Positions 9,734-17,908 of a stretch of DNA of 64,000 bases are shown in pieces (the stretch's first letter is position 1; the number at the start of each line of letters is the position of its first letter). The stretch spans positions 52,232-116,231 of the forward strand of contig CANMQI010000018.1 in NCBI GenBank assembly GCA_947499955.1, written 5' to 3'. The stretch comes from an uncultured Granulosicoccus sp. (GTDB lineage: Bacteria; Pseudomonadota; Gammaproteobacteria; Granulosicoccales; Granulosicoccaceae). The position numbers and the translations under genes are program-made. The notes beneath the pieces were generated by a model, which ran no database searches, was not told the DNA's origin, and saw only the letters and a list, made by a program, of their open reading frames with translations.

Positions 9734-10330
9734 TCAGCTGATTCCTGGCAGTTGGTCGAGTTCCTTGCGCAGTCCTTCGAACGGAATGGCGCCTATATAA
9801 CGCTTGACCAGCTCGCCATTGGCGTCAAGCAGGTAAGTCGTGGGTGTGCCCTGGATATCGCCAAAGGCGACGACAGCCTCGCCGTTGATATCCAGCGCCA
9901 CCGGGAAAGGAAATTTTCTGGCCGTTGCCATTTCCAGCACATGGTTTGGAGGGTCGTAGGCCATGGCAACGGCCACCAGCTCCAGCCCCCTGCCGGCATA
10001 GTCGTTGTACAGCCGAGCCATGTCCGGCATCTCGGCCACGCAGATAACACAGCTGGTCGACCAGAAGTTGATCAGCAGTGGTCCTGTGGCATCAGCAACC
10101 TTGAACGGCGTTCCGGAGAGTGTCTTGAAGGTGAGCTCGGCTACTGAATCATTCAGCTCGGTACGGTTGCTGCATGAGGCAAGCCATGCCGTTGCCAGCA
10201 GACACGAGACGAACAGTCGCCACCGACTTGGAACCTTGTCGAACAGGTAGCGCTTTGCAGGTCTCCCAGGGGAGGTGGTGCGAGGGTAGGGCACGGTGGA
10301 CAGTGGCTGGTTGTGGATGGCGTTAATCAT
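9734..10330 (-). CDS. TlpA-like thiol-disulfide lipoprotein
   Basis: The protein has a hydrophobic segment ending in a lipobox, LASC at 50-53, so it should be a membrane-anchored periplasmic lipoprotein. A thioredoxin fold of the TlpA/ResA type follows, with the redox motif CVIC (Cys94, Cys97) after NFWSTS and the cis-proline region GTPTTYLLD. Such proteins reduce or transfer thiols in the periplasm, often for cytochrome maturation. Co-transcription with hemJ fits a heme/cytochrome link, but that is inference. The ~36 residues before the signal core are unusually long; no better start codon is visible. Confidence 0.85.
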   Translation of the reverse strand: MINAIHNQPLSTVPYPRTTSPGRPAKRYLFDKVPSRWRLFVSCLLATAWLASCSNRTELNDSVAELTFKTLSGTPFKVADATGPLLINFWSTSCVICVAEMPDMARLYNDYAGRGLELVAVAMAYDPPNHVLEMATARKFPFPVALDINGEAVVAFGDIQGTPTTYLLDANGELVKRYIGAIPFEGLRKELDQLPGIS

Positions 10331-10546
10331 ACCGAGTCGTGACCTTGTTCGTTCAATTCATGCAGCAATGTGTACAGGACAACAAAACGCTAAGGAAATT
10401 CGAGGAATGGCCGACATTTCTGATGGACGTTCCCGTACTGGTTCAGGTTTACAACAGTGGAGCCCTGATGGCCCGCTGGATCGTTCAAATTCAAACGCTT
10501 CCACGCACGTATGCGACGAAGCAGTCGTTAACTGGAGAATTGTTTC

Positions 10547-11050
10547 ATGAGAAGACTACTCAGCGGATGGGTGCTGAGCCTTGGCCTACTGGCAGGCGCT
10601 GCGCATGCAGATGCTGCCAAGTTCTATTTTGGCGCAGGGTTTGCCGACGGCAGTGTCGATGTCACCGATGCCAGTCACAAGAGCCTCGGTACCATTTCGG
10701 CCACCGTGGGCGTCCAGTTACTCGACTTTGTCGGCGTCGAACTCCAGGCAGGTGCTGCTTCGGATCAGAGTGGCAGCATTCTGAGCGATTCTCTGGTGAG
10801 CTACCAGTCAGCCATGTTACGCCTGGGCTATCGCTGGGATCGTGTCGGTGTCTATGTGCTGGGCGGGCATGCGCGACTGGATATCGACCAGGATCTCAAT
10901 GACAGCGATGGCGGTACGGCATTGGGTATCGGCATCAACCTGTTTGGTAACGAGACAACGGCTCTGAATCTGCATGTGCTCGATTTCGATGACGGTGCTT
11001 TCACGACGACGACCATCGGTTTCCAGCACTACTTCGGCAGATTTCGATAG
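10547..11050 (+). CDS. Small outer-membrane beta-barrel protein, unknown function
   Basis: The 167-residue protein has a signal peptide (MRRLLSG...AHA, cut before about residue 22) and alternating, aromatic-rich strands consistent with an eight-stranded barrel of the OmpA/OmpW-like 'beta-barrel' superfamily. Strands include KFYFGAGFADGSVDV, LRLGYRWDRVGVYVLGGH and a C-terminal TTTIGFQHYFGRFR. A GGAG box lies nine bases before the ATG. It sits directly upstream of an Ig-like lipoprotein gene on the same strand (33-base gap), so both may be expressed together at the cell surface. The specific role is unknown. Confidence 0.75.
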   Translation: MRRLLSGWVLSLGLLAGAAHADAAKFYFGAGFADGSVDVTDASHKSLGTISATVGVQLLDFVGVELQAGAASDQSGSILSDSLVSYQSAMLRLGYRWDRVGVYVLGGHARLDIDQDLNDSDGGTALGIGINLFGNETTALNLHVLDFDDGAFTTTTIGFQHYFGRFR

Positions 11051-11083
11051 GTCATGCTCATGTGCAGAAGAGAGTCTGGAAAA

Positions 11084-13039
11084 ATGGACAAGAGATATCT
11101 GGGTGTACTGCTGTTGGCAGGCAGCGTTTTGCTGACGGCCTGTGGCCCACGCGATGAAGACGGCACTACCACCAGTACCGGGCAGCCTGACTATGGCACG
11201 GACAGTGGGGGTGATAACGATACCGACGGATCCGGCGATGATGCTGATGCGCTTGGCCTGCGGGTGCTGAGTAATGTCAACAGCATCAACACCGGTGGTA
11301 CCGATGTCGCCAATATTACAGCTCTGGTGACAGATGCCAACAACAATGCCTTGGCGAACACACCGGTGACATTCAGTTCGACGGGGGGCGTTCTGCAGAA
11401 CATATCCCAGGCAACTGACGATAACGGTGAGGCAAGTGCCACATTGAAGCTTCCACAGGATTTCCAGAATCGGGACATCATTGTGAGAGTGGCTGCCGGT
11501 ACCAGTGATGCCGAGGTCAAGGTGACTGCACTGGGCAGTACTCTGGAGGTAACCGGACCGGACACTCTGGTGCTGGGTGACAAGGCCGAGCTTGTGTTGA
11601 GCCTGATTGCCGGCAACGGCGAGCCGATTTCCAATCAGGTCATCGAGGTCACCTCTTCGGTTGGCAACAGTATCGAACCGGCCGTCGCGGTCACCGATTC
11701 TGATGGACGTGTGTCCATTCTCGTCGGTTCAGACAACTCCGATGACAAGATCCGTATCAGCGCCCTCAACAGTACAGTCACCGCCACTCACAGTTTCGAG
11801 GTGGCAGCGGATGTACTCAGGTTTGCCGACAATACCGATGGTTCGGAGATGCCCGTTTCAACGACCAATCCTGTTGTCGTCTTCTGGAGCAGCCAGGGCT
11901 CAACCGTATCCGGACGAGAGCTGCGTTTTTCCACCACGGCAGGCGAAATCGTCGGCAATTCGACAGTACAGACCGATGCCAACGGGCAGGCGATCATTCT
12001 GCTTCGTTCAAGCAGTGCCGGACCTGCCAAGGTGACGGTGGAAGGTGCCGCAGATGGTACGCCCAAGACCAGCGTCGATGTGGAATTCGTGGCAGTCGAT
12101 CCGGGCAATATATCCGTTGATGCAACCACGACGCGCGTACACGCCAACGAGGCCAGCACGCTGATGGCGCTGGTCACCGATGACAATGGTAATCCGGTGA
12201 AGAATCAGACGGTTGACTTTACCAGCGTGGACCTGAAGGGTGGTCAGCTGAATCCGGCTTCTGCCAAGAGCAACAGCTCAGGTGTTGCGAGTGTGGCCTT
12301 CACCGCTGGTGCCAATGCCACGGAACTGAATGACATTCTGATCGAGGCTCGGGTCAAGGGCACTGATCTGGTCGATGAATTGAATCTGACCGTGGTCAAG
12401 CGAGTCCTGAACGTCACGATCGGTACATCCAATGAAATCAACATCAAGCCATTGGGTACACAGTACGCGCTGCCCTTCATTGTGCAGGTCGCTGATGGCA
12501 GTGGTACACCGCTGGAAGATGCCACGGTCAAGCTGTCCATCCGTCCGATCCGATACACCAAGGGTTATATGGTTCTCGTGAACGAGGGCAATTTCGAATA
12601 TGCGCCGGACATCGAGAACTGGTCAGCTCACCATTGGGCCATGTCTGGCTTGAGCATCAACTGTGATAGTGAAGACGACAACGGCAATCGCATTCTGGAT
12701 TCCGGAGAGGACTTCAACAACAACGGCTCTCTTGACCCGCAGGATCCAGCCGCACTGGCGGCCATCGATGATGAAGGCTATGCCACCATCAGCGGCGGTT
12801 CCCTGACGACAGACAAGAACGGCTCGGGCTATTTCGAGATGTTGTATCCGGCCAGTAACTCGCTCTGGTCCTATGTGGAGATTACCGCCAGGGCCGAGGC
12901 GCTGGGAGCCGAGGCCGATGATGCCTTCAGAACAACATTGCCTTTGCCAAGTTCTGAAGTCACCAAGGATGACGAGATACCCGCCAATCACATCAGTCCG
13001 TACGGTTCGGACACGAGTGATTGCAGTAATACCAACTGA
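11084..13039 (+). CDS. Surface lipoprotein with Ig-like (invasin/Big_1-type) domains
   Basis: I start at the ATG giving MDKRYLG, which yields a clean lipoprotein signal with lipobox LTAC (about residue 20); a GGA lies five bases upstream. An acidic Gly/Asp/Thr linker follows. Repeated bacterial Ig-like domains come next, each with patterns such as ANITALVTDANNN...TPVTFSS and ASTLMALVTDDNGNPVKN...TVDFTS plus DDNGEASATL. Near the C-terminus the loop DDNGNRILDSGEDFNNNG resembles a Ca2+-binding EF-hand/dockerin-type loop. The 651-residue protein is probably exposed or periplasmic and may be adhesive. No partner is known. Confidence 0.8.
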   Translation: MDKRYLGVLLLAGSVLLTACGPRDEDGTTTSTGQPDYGTDSGGDNDTDGSGDDADALGLRVLSNVNSINTGGTDVANITALVTDANNNALANTPVTFSSTGGVLQNISQATDDNGEASATLKLPQDFQNRDIIVRVAAGTSDAEVKVTALGSTLEVTGPDTLVLGDKAELVLSLIAGNGEPISNQVIEVTSSVGNSIEPAVAVTDSDGRVSILVGSDNSDDKIRISALNSTVTATHSFEVAADVLRFADNTDGSEMPVSTTNPVVVFWSSQGSTVSGRELRFSTTAGEIVGNSTVQTDANGQAIILLRSSSAGPAKVTVEGAADGTPKTSVDVEFVAVDPGNISVDATTTRVHANEASTLMALVTDDNGNPVKNQTVDFTSVDLKGGQLNPASAKSNSSGVASVAFTAGANATELNDILIEARVKGTDLVDELNLTVVKRVLNVTIGTSNEINIKPLGTQYALPFIVQVADGSGTPLEDATVKLSIRPIRYTKGYMVLVNEGNFEYAPDIENWSAHHWAMSGLSINCDSEDDNGNRILDSGEDFNNNGSLDPQDPAALAAIDDEGYATISGGSLTTDKNGSGYFEMLYPASNSLWSYVEITARAEALGAEADDAFRTTLPLPSSEVTKDDEIPANHISPYGSDTSDCSNTN

Positions 13040-13074
13040 GGAGAAGGCCGGGCGGACAGGCCGACTTCGGGCGG

Positions 13075-13093
13075 ACCGCCCTGCACGGGCGGT
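13075..13093 (+). terminator. Hairpin after the Ig-like lipoprotein gene
   Basis: ACCGCCC and GGGCGGT form a perfect 7-bp stem around the loop TGCAC, 36 bases after the stop. A short T-rich stretch (TTCGTAAACTTTT) follows, so this is a plausible but imperfect intrinsic terminator. Confidence 0.5.
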
Positions 13094-13194
13094 TCGTAAA
13101 CTTTTGCACGTGTCAGCCGCCATTATCCTGAGAGAGGGTGGTTTCGCCGAGGCGGTGTGTACTGCAGTTCGGTCAACAGGAAGATACAGGTACT

Positions 13195-14475
13195 ATGGTT
13201 TTCAAGAGTGATTCGAGTCCAGTGACATCCGGCACCGGTGATAGTGGTTCGGTGATATTGGCAGCGGCAAGTGCTGTGTCTCCGGTAAGCGAACTGAACG
13301 CCAGTAATCGGGAAGCCTTGTGCAAGACGGCAACGGTAGTCCATGTGCAACGTAATGATCAGATCAAGCCGGAAAATTCACATCGCTGGCTGATGTACCT
13401 GGTTGATGGATCCCTGAATCTGTACGCCGGCAAGGACGAAGTCGGAGTCATCAATGCCAACACATCCGAAGCCTTGCAGCCTCTGTTTCAGGACAAGGGG
13501 GCGTATCAGAGTGCACGAACCAGTACCGTGGCCAGGATCGTCAAGTTCGGCCGCGAGCAGTTGAGTATCCTGCTGAAAGAACAGCAGAAGAACGCGATCA
13601 GCGTGATGGACGTGCAGGTCGGAGAAAACGAGAACGTTGTCTTCGATGACATCGTCGAGGTGATCAGGAATCGTAATGTCACTCTGGCCAGTTCACGAGA
13701 TGCTGCGAGCAGAATTCTGGTCGCCTACAAGCAGGTTGCGGGCATCCCGGAGCTGGCCGAGATCATTCAAAGTGATCCGGGGCTTGCGGTTCATATCGTC
13801 AAGACTGCCAACAGCATAGATGCCGGCAGTTCGGATGCGACATCCAGTATCAGGGGTGCCATTACTCGCATGGGAGTGGAAGAAACACAGCGCAATCTGT
13901 CTGAACTGTTGCAACGCAATACCATGGTTCCGGCAAACGATGTCATCGGTAAACGATTGCGCAGATACATACAACGAACACGGCTGTCATCAGCCATAGT
14001 GCAAGTGCTGGCCAGAGAGGTTCCACATCTGAAGCCGGAAGTCGCCATGCTGGTGGCCCTGACGGCTGATGTCGGCGAGCTGTTGATCTTGACACATGCC
14101 AATAAACATCCAGACCGTTACGATGACGACGACAAGCTCGCCAGCGTCATCGATAATCTGCGAGTCATTGTCAGTGGCTGGTTGATATCCGATTGGGATT
14201 TTCCGGCTGAATTCGTCGATGCTTGCCAGACTGCACGTGACTGGTATCGCAATCACAATGGTGAAATCACCTACACGGATCTGGTTACCGCAGCCCTGCT
14301 GATCATCCAGTCCGAAATGCCTGAGCCCAAGCAGAGCTCGATTCCCAGTGCCAACAATCTGTTGCTGGCCCGACGCCTGCAGCAAGCCGGTATCGACCTG
14401 ACATCGCCTGGCGAAATCGTCAAGGCTGCCACGGGTCGCCTTGTTACTGTTGAGGCGTTGCTCAAGGCCGGTTGA
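13195..14475 (+). CDS. HDOD-domain regulator with cyclic-nucleotide-binding-like N-terminus
   Basis: The start at 13195 (MVFKSDSS, 426 residues) follows AGGAAG/AGG boxes; 19 further codons upstream are open but have no support. Residues about 30-130 resemble a cyclic-nucleotide-binding fold (RNDQIKPENSHRWLMYLVDGSLNLYAG). Residues about 165-380 form an HDOD domain (LPAIPEL-like segment VAGIPELAEIIQSDPGLAVHIVKTAN; RGAITRMGVEE). HDOD proteins lack HD phosphohydrolase activity and usually act in signalling, often with c-di-GMP or two-component proteins. The gene stands alone, and its input and output partners are not visible here. Confidence 0.82.
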   Translation: MVFKSDSSPVTSGTGDSGSVILAAASAVSPVSELNASNREALCKTATVVHVQRNDQIKPENSHRWLMYLVDGSLNLYAGKDEVGVINANTSEALQPLFQDKGAYQSARTSTVARIVKFGREQLSILLKEQQKNAISVMDVQVGENENVVFDDIVEVIRNRNVTLASSRDAASRILVAYKQVAGIPELAEIIQSDPGLAVHIVKTANSIDAGSSDATSSIRGAITRMGVEETQRNLSELLQRNTMVPANDVIGKRLRRYIQRTRLSSAIVQVLAREVPHLKPEVAMLVALTADVGELLILTHANKHPDRYDDDDKLASVIDNLRVIVSGWLISDWDFPAEFVDACQTARDWYRNHNGEITYTDLVTAALLIIQSEMPEPKQSSIPSANNLLLARRLQQAGIDLTSPGEIVKAATGRLVTVEALLKAG

Positions 14476-15128
14476 TGGCCGAGGCTCAGCCTGTGCTGAC
14501 TGGCCTGAGTCTCTGTTTGATACTGCGACGTGATAATACAGCTCGTGAGTCTACCGAGCTGTCAGTCTCCATGCCGGTGTATTGCCCGGGCGCTGAACCT
14601 GTCCTGGCTGTCATGCCTGACGGACAGCGGCTTTCTCTGCTGAGCTGCGTCTCTCGGTAGGCGAGCTTCTTCGAGGGGGCGTTGCCGTCAAGGCGATTAC
14701 ACGGCTGTAATGCCCGCTCGTGCTGTCGAGGCTGGCGAGCACTCCCGTACATCCCCACTGGCGTCGATTGATATGGCTCAATCGGCGCGCACGGCCTCTG
14801 GAGACTGGTAGCTCCAGGGCCCAGAGCCCATGGCACAGAGCCCAGAGCCCAGAGCCCAGAGCCCAGAGCCCGTTGCCCGTTGCGCGGCCTCTTGCCATGG
14901 AGTCGCGCGAGTCAGGAGTCGACCTGGCTGCAAAGACCACCCTGCTTTTCCCTGCCTGCAAACCACCTCCCCAGAGAGAGAATCAGGTTGACGATCTTCA
15001 GTCATTGTCGAAATGGCCCGAGCATTTATCCATTTTTCAATCGCTCTGCACACGAGAAATGCTCCTGTAGATTTATATCCAACGTTTACAGCCAATCACG
15101 GCGCCAAACGATGTAAAGGGAGAAAGTC
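14476..15128. other. 653-base intergenic region with inverted repeat and heptamer array
   Basis: I see no credible gene here. After the HDOD stop there is an 8-bp inverted repeat, ACAGCTCG (14538-14545) with CGAGCTGT (14555-14562), a possible transcript end without a U-tract. A tandem heptamer array follows at 14837-14871. The last ~100 bases before the DUF1328 gene are AT-richer and must hold its promoter, but I cannot assign boxes with confidence. Confidence 0.5.
14837..14871. repeat. 7-bp tandem repeat, five copies of AGAGCCC
   Basis: Five perfect head-to-tail copies of AGAGCCC are present. Degenerate flanking copies lie just upstream (CAGGGCCCAGAGCCC at about 14814-14828) and related GTTGCCC units follow. 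The array is intergenic and its copy number is likely unstable. Confidence 0.9.
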
Positions 15129-15293
15129 ATGCTTAGTTGGGCAATCGCATTTTTCGTCATCGCAATCATCGCCGCCGTACTCGGCTTCGGTGGTATCGCA
15201 GGCAGCGCTACCAGTATCGCTCAGATCCTGTTTGTCGTATTCCTGATTCTGGCCATTGTGTCCTTCGTCAGAGGACGTAGTCCCAAGGTCTAG
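15129..15293 (+). CDS. DUF1328 / UPF0391 small membrane protein
   Basis: This 54-residue protein has two membrane helices (about 4-22 and 28-48) around the loop [11 protein letters not shown], and ends RGRSPKV. That is the standard form of the DUF1328 (UPF0391, YtjA-like) family. The function is unknown; members often lie near stress-response genes. GGGAG lies six bases before the ATG. It heads a run of three small envelope proteins (DUF1328, CsbD-like, BON-like) on the same strand, suggesting shared stress regulation. Confidence 0.93.
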   Translation: MLSWAIAFFVIAIIAAVLGFGGIAGSATSIAQILFVVFLILAIVSFVRGRSPKV

Positions 15294-15397
15294 CAAGACA
15301 TTCAGTCGTCTTGCAGAGAATTATTGCAAAGGGGGCGAGGCTTGTATTGATAGTTGATAGCCTCGGATACCGAACAGTACAAGTGGAGTGGTCTAAT

Positions 15398-15676
15398 ATG
15401 AAACGCATTATCGGAGCATCAATAGTCGGTCTGGCACTTCTGAGCGGTTCCGCCATGGCTGATGATGGCGTGTGGAATCAGGTCGAAGGTAACTGGGACC
15501 AGTTCAAAGGCAGCATTCAGGAGAACTGGGGTGAGCTGACTGACGATGAAGTCGATCAGCTCTCAGGCAAACGGGATCAGTTCATCGGGATGATCAAGGA
15601 GAAGTACGGCGTGGCCCAGGAAGAGGCAGAAGCTCAGGTGGATCAATGGGCGGAATCGCTGGGTATGGATAGCTAG
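15398..15676 (+). CDS. Exported CsbD-like protein
   Basis: I start at the ATG at 15398 (MKRIIGASIV, 92 residues), which gives a signal peptide cleaved after SAMA (about residue 21); GGAG lies ten bases upstream. The mature part has the CsbD pattern WNQVEGNWDQFKGSIQENWG followed by LSGKRDQFIGMIKEKYG. CsbD is a small general-stress protein of unknown mechanism, usually cytoplasmic. The clear export signal here is a variation on the family. It lies between a DUF1328 gene and a BON-like gene. Confidence 0.85.
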   Translation: MKRIIGASIVGLALLSGSAMADDGVWNQVEGNWDQFKGSIQENWGELTDDEVDQLSGKRDQFIGMIKEKYGVAQEEAEAQVDQWAESLGMDS

Positions 15677-15805
15677 AGTTTCTTGAGAGCGGGCGGAAAG
15701 TGCTGTCCGAAATTTCCTGAACGAAAGGGCGCTGATCATCAAGACTTTTTGAACGAGCAGTGTCCTGATTTTTACCAACCATAACTTGCAACAGAGGATA
15801 GATAA

Positions 15806-16114
15806 ATGAAAGTATCAAATACACTGACTGCAATTACAGCTGCTGGAATGCTGACTGTCATGTCACTGGGCAACGTTGCGATGGCTGATGCCTCCGACTC
15901 GGCGAAGGTCGAAGCAACAGAGCTGCAGAGCGACATCTCATTGCACCCCATGCTGGGCTCCTACGGCCTGTCCGTGAACCCACTCGATGATGGAACCCTT
16001 GCCATCGAGGGCATGATCGATGACCAACAGGCATATGACGCGCTGAATGAAATGATCGAGGAGAGAACCGAGAGCTCCAACACCAAGATCGAAAACAACG
16101 TCGGCAGGTCATAA
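15806..16114 (+). CDS. Exported BON-like small protein
   Basis: The 102-residue protein has a signal peptide (MKVSNTLTAI...NVAMA, cleavage near residue 27). It also has a single short alpha/beta region, HPMLGSYGLSVNPLDDGTLA then IEGMIDDQQAYDALNEMIEE, which follows the layout of a BON (bacterial OsmY and nodulation) domain. BON proteins are periplasmic and linked to osmotic or envelope stress. The match is from pattern only and may be too short for a full BON fold. AGAGGA lies upstream of the ATG, and a strong terminator follows 60 bases after the stop. Confidence 0.65.
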   Translation: MKVSNTLTAITAAGMLTVMSLGNVAMADASDSAKVEATELQSDISLHPMLGSYGLSVNPLDDGTLAIEGMIDDQQAYDALNEMIEERTESSNTKIENNVGRS

Positions 16115-16173
16115 CGATTATGACAGCACCAACGACTGGTGCTGTTCAGGTCAGATGACCTAGGCTGAAACAG

Positions 16174-16200
16174 AAAAGCCGGACAGTATCCGGCTTTTTT
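16174..16200. terminator. Bidirectional intrinsic terminator
   Basis: AAAAGCCGGA and TCCGGCTTTT form a perfect 10-bp stem around the loop CAGTA. A T-run follows on the plus strand and CTTTTCTG on the minus strand. It lies between the convergent BON-like gene and uxaC and should serve both. Confidence 0.88.
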
Positions 16201-16248
16201 GTGGGTGTCTGAAACAGAGAAGGTCGACTCGCCTGAGCTCGTCCTTCT

Positions 16249-17655
16249 CTACAGCTTGTAGGACTTCTTCGCCAGATCGTAGGTCAGCGCGCGAGCGACT
16301 TCCGCAGCATCTTCCTCCCTCATCCTGCCACTGGCTACCAGGGTGCCCAGGTAGGCACAGTCAACACGACGCGCAACGTCGTGACGGGCGGGGATGGAAC
16401 AGAATGCGCGCGTGTCATCATTGAAGCCGGCGGTGTTGTAGAAGCCGCAGGTTTCCGTCGTGGTTTCACGAAATCGACGCATGCCTTCGTAACTGTCGAA
16501 AAACCACCATGGGGGTCCCAGTCTCAGGGCGGGATAGACACCGGCCAATGGTGCCAGCTCACGTGAGAACGCGGTTTCATCCAGGGTAAAGACGATGATG
16601 GTCAGTTCGGGTTCCAGACCGACTGCGTTGAGCAAGGGCTGCAATGCTCGTACGTAACCGGTTGGAGTCGGAATGTCGAACCCCTTGTCGCGCCCGAATT
16701 TCTCGGCGATAGTCCGGCTGTGACTACGCAATGAGCCAGGATGGATCTGCATGACCAGGCCGTCGTCCAGGCTCATGCGAGCCATCTCGGTCAGCATGTG
16801 GCCGCGAAACGCATCGGCGTCCTCTGCACTGCAGTCTGCGCTCATCACCCTGGTAAACAGTCGGGTAATGTCGGCATCACTGAAGTCCTCGGTGCGGGCA
16901 GTGGGATGACCATGGTCGGTCGCGGTGGCGCCATGTTGTTTGAAATAGAGGCGTCGTGCGCGGTGGGCATCAAGGTAACCCGAGAAGGTGCTGGTATCGC
17001 AACCGGTCAGTATGCCCAGTTGCCGGACGTTATCGATGAAGCCGTCAAACTCGGGGTCGGTAACCGCATCTGGTCGGTAGGTCGTGATGACTCGCCCGTT
17101 CCAGTCAGAGTTCGCCAGCGCCTTGTGAGCATCCAGAGTGTCCAGGGCACTCTCGGTGGTGGCCAGAACTTCCATGTTGAATCGCTCGAACAAAGCTCGA
17201 GGGCGGAATTCATCGGTTGCCAGTTTGTCCGTGATCAGCTCATACAGGTGATCGGCTGTGGCGCCATTCAGGTTTTCACGGATGTCGAAGACATGCTCGA
17301 AGGAGTGGTCTATCCACAGCTGGGAGGGCGTTCCGCGGAAGAGGTGGTAGTTGTCGGCGAACAGCCGCCAGATGGCTTGCGGATCCTTCTCTACCGGCCC
17401 GCCATCGGCACGAGGTATTCCCAGAGACTCCAGCGTGATTCCCTGCGAGACCAGCATTCGGAAGACATAGTGGTCGGGGATGACAAACAGCTCGGCGGCA
17501 TTGGCGAAGGGAGTATTGTCAGCGAACCATGTCGGGTCGGTATGCCCATGAGGGCTGATGATGGGCAAGGACGAGATGCCTGAGTAAAGCTCTCGTGCGA
17601 TAGCTCGACTGCGAGCCTCGAGTGGGAATAGTCTGTCCGGATCAAGCTGCGGCAT
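16249..17655 (-). CDS. uxaC: Uronate isomerase (glucuronate/galacturonate isomerase)
   Basis: UxaC interconverts D-glucuronate with D-fructuronate and D-galacturonate with D-tagaturonate, the first step of hexuronate breakdown. The protein is 468 residues from MPQLDPDRLF, near the family's usual length. It has the amidohydrolase-type HxH metal site (His36, His38 in SPHGHTDP), then RVITTYRPDAVTDPEF, the QIHPGSLRSHS stretch and the C-terminal RPPWWF-like GPPWWFFDS. The start is uncertain: the frame stays open to 17907 and the visible ribosome site is weak. No other uronate genes are nearby; the importer at 19.7-22.9 kb is a possible partner by proximity only. Confidence 0.88.
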   Translation of the reverse strand: MPQLDPDRLFPLEARSRAIARELYSGISSLPIISPHGHTDPTWFADNTPFANAAELFVIPDHYVFRMLVSQGITLESLGIPRADGGPVEKDPQAIWRLFADNYHLFRGTPSQLWIDHSFEHVFDIRENLNGATADHLYELITDKLATDEFRPRALFERFNMEVLATTESALDTLDAHKALANSDWNGRVITTYRPDAVTDPEFDGFIDNVRQLGILTGCDTSTFSGYLDAHRARRLYFKQHGATATDHGHPTARTEDFSDADITRLFTRVMSADCSAEDADAFRGHMLTEMARMSLDDGLVMQIHPGSLRSHSRTIAEKFGRDKGFDIPTPTGYVRALQPLLNAVGLEPELTIIVFTLDETAFSRELAPLAGVYPALRLGPPWWFFDSYEGMRRFRETTTETCGFYNTAGFNDDTRAFCSIPARHDVARRVDCAYLGTLVASGRMREEDAAEVARALTYDLAKKSYKL

Positions 17656-17881
17656 GGTAGTCGTCTGACCTGTGTCGGCAAGTGGCTGGAAAGCCAGCAA
17701 CATAACATGACACTGAATCGGGGCGCAGCTGTCGATACCGCTACAGGAGCACAGCTGGGTCCGAATCTGCAAGACGACTCGCGCTGCAAGGTCTGCAACA
17801 CACACCAGCGGCAGCTTGTCGAGTATTGAGCGTGAATCCGGTGGCCATTGTTGCTGAAGCCCGACAACCGTGCTGATCCGA

Positions 17882-17901
17882 AGGGCTCGTCCGTGAGCCC
17901 T
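17882..17901 (-). terminator. Hairpin just after hpd
   Basis: AGGGCTC and GAGCCCT form a perfect 7-bp stem around a 6-base loop, starting 7 bases after the hpd stop. There is no U-tract on the minus strand, so termination may be partial or read through towards uxaC. Confidence 0.4.
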
Positions 17902-17908
17902 GCACAAA

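Noticed and set aside
14472..14660. 62-codon plus-strand frame after the HDOD gene
   Set aside because: No ribosome site, no recognisable composition or domain, and it overlaps a probable transcript-end hairpin.
14837..14871. CRISPR array
   Set aside because: Units are 7 bp and contiguous with no spacers; the same reasoning rejects the 9-bp and 13-bp arrays.
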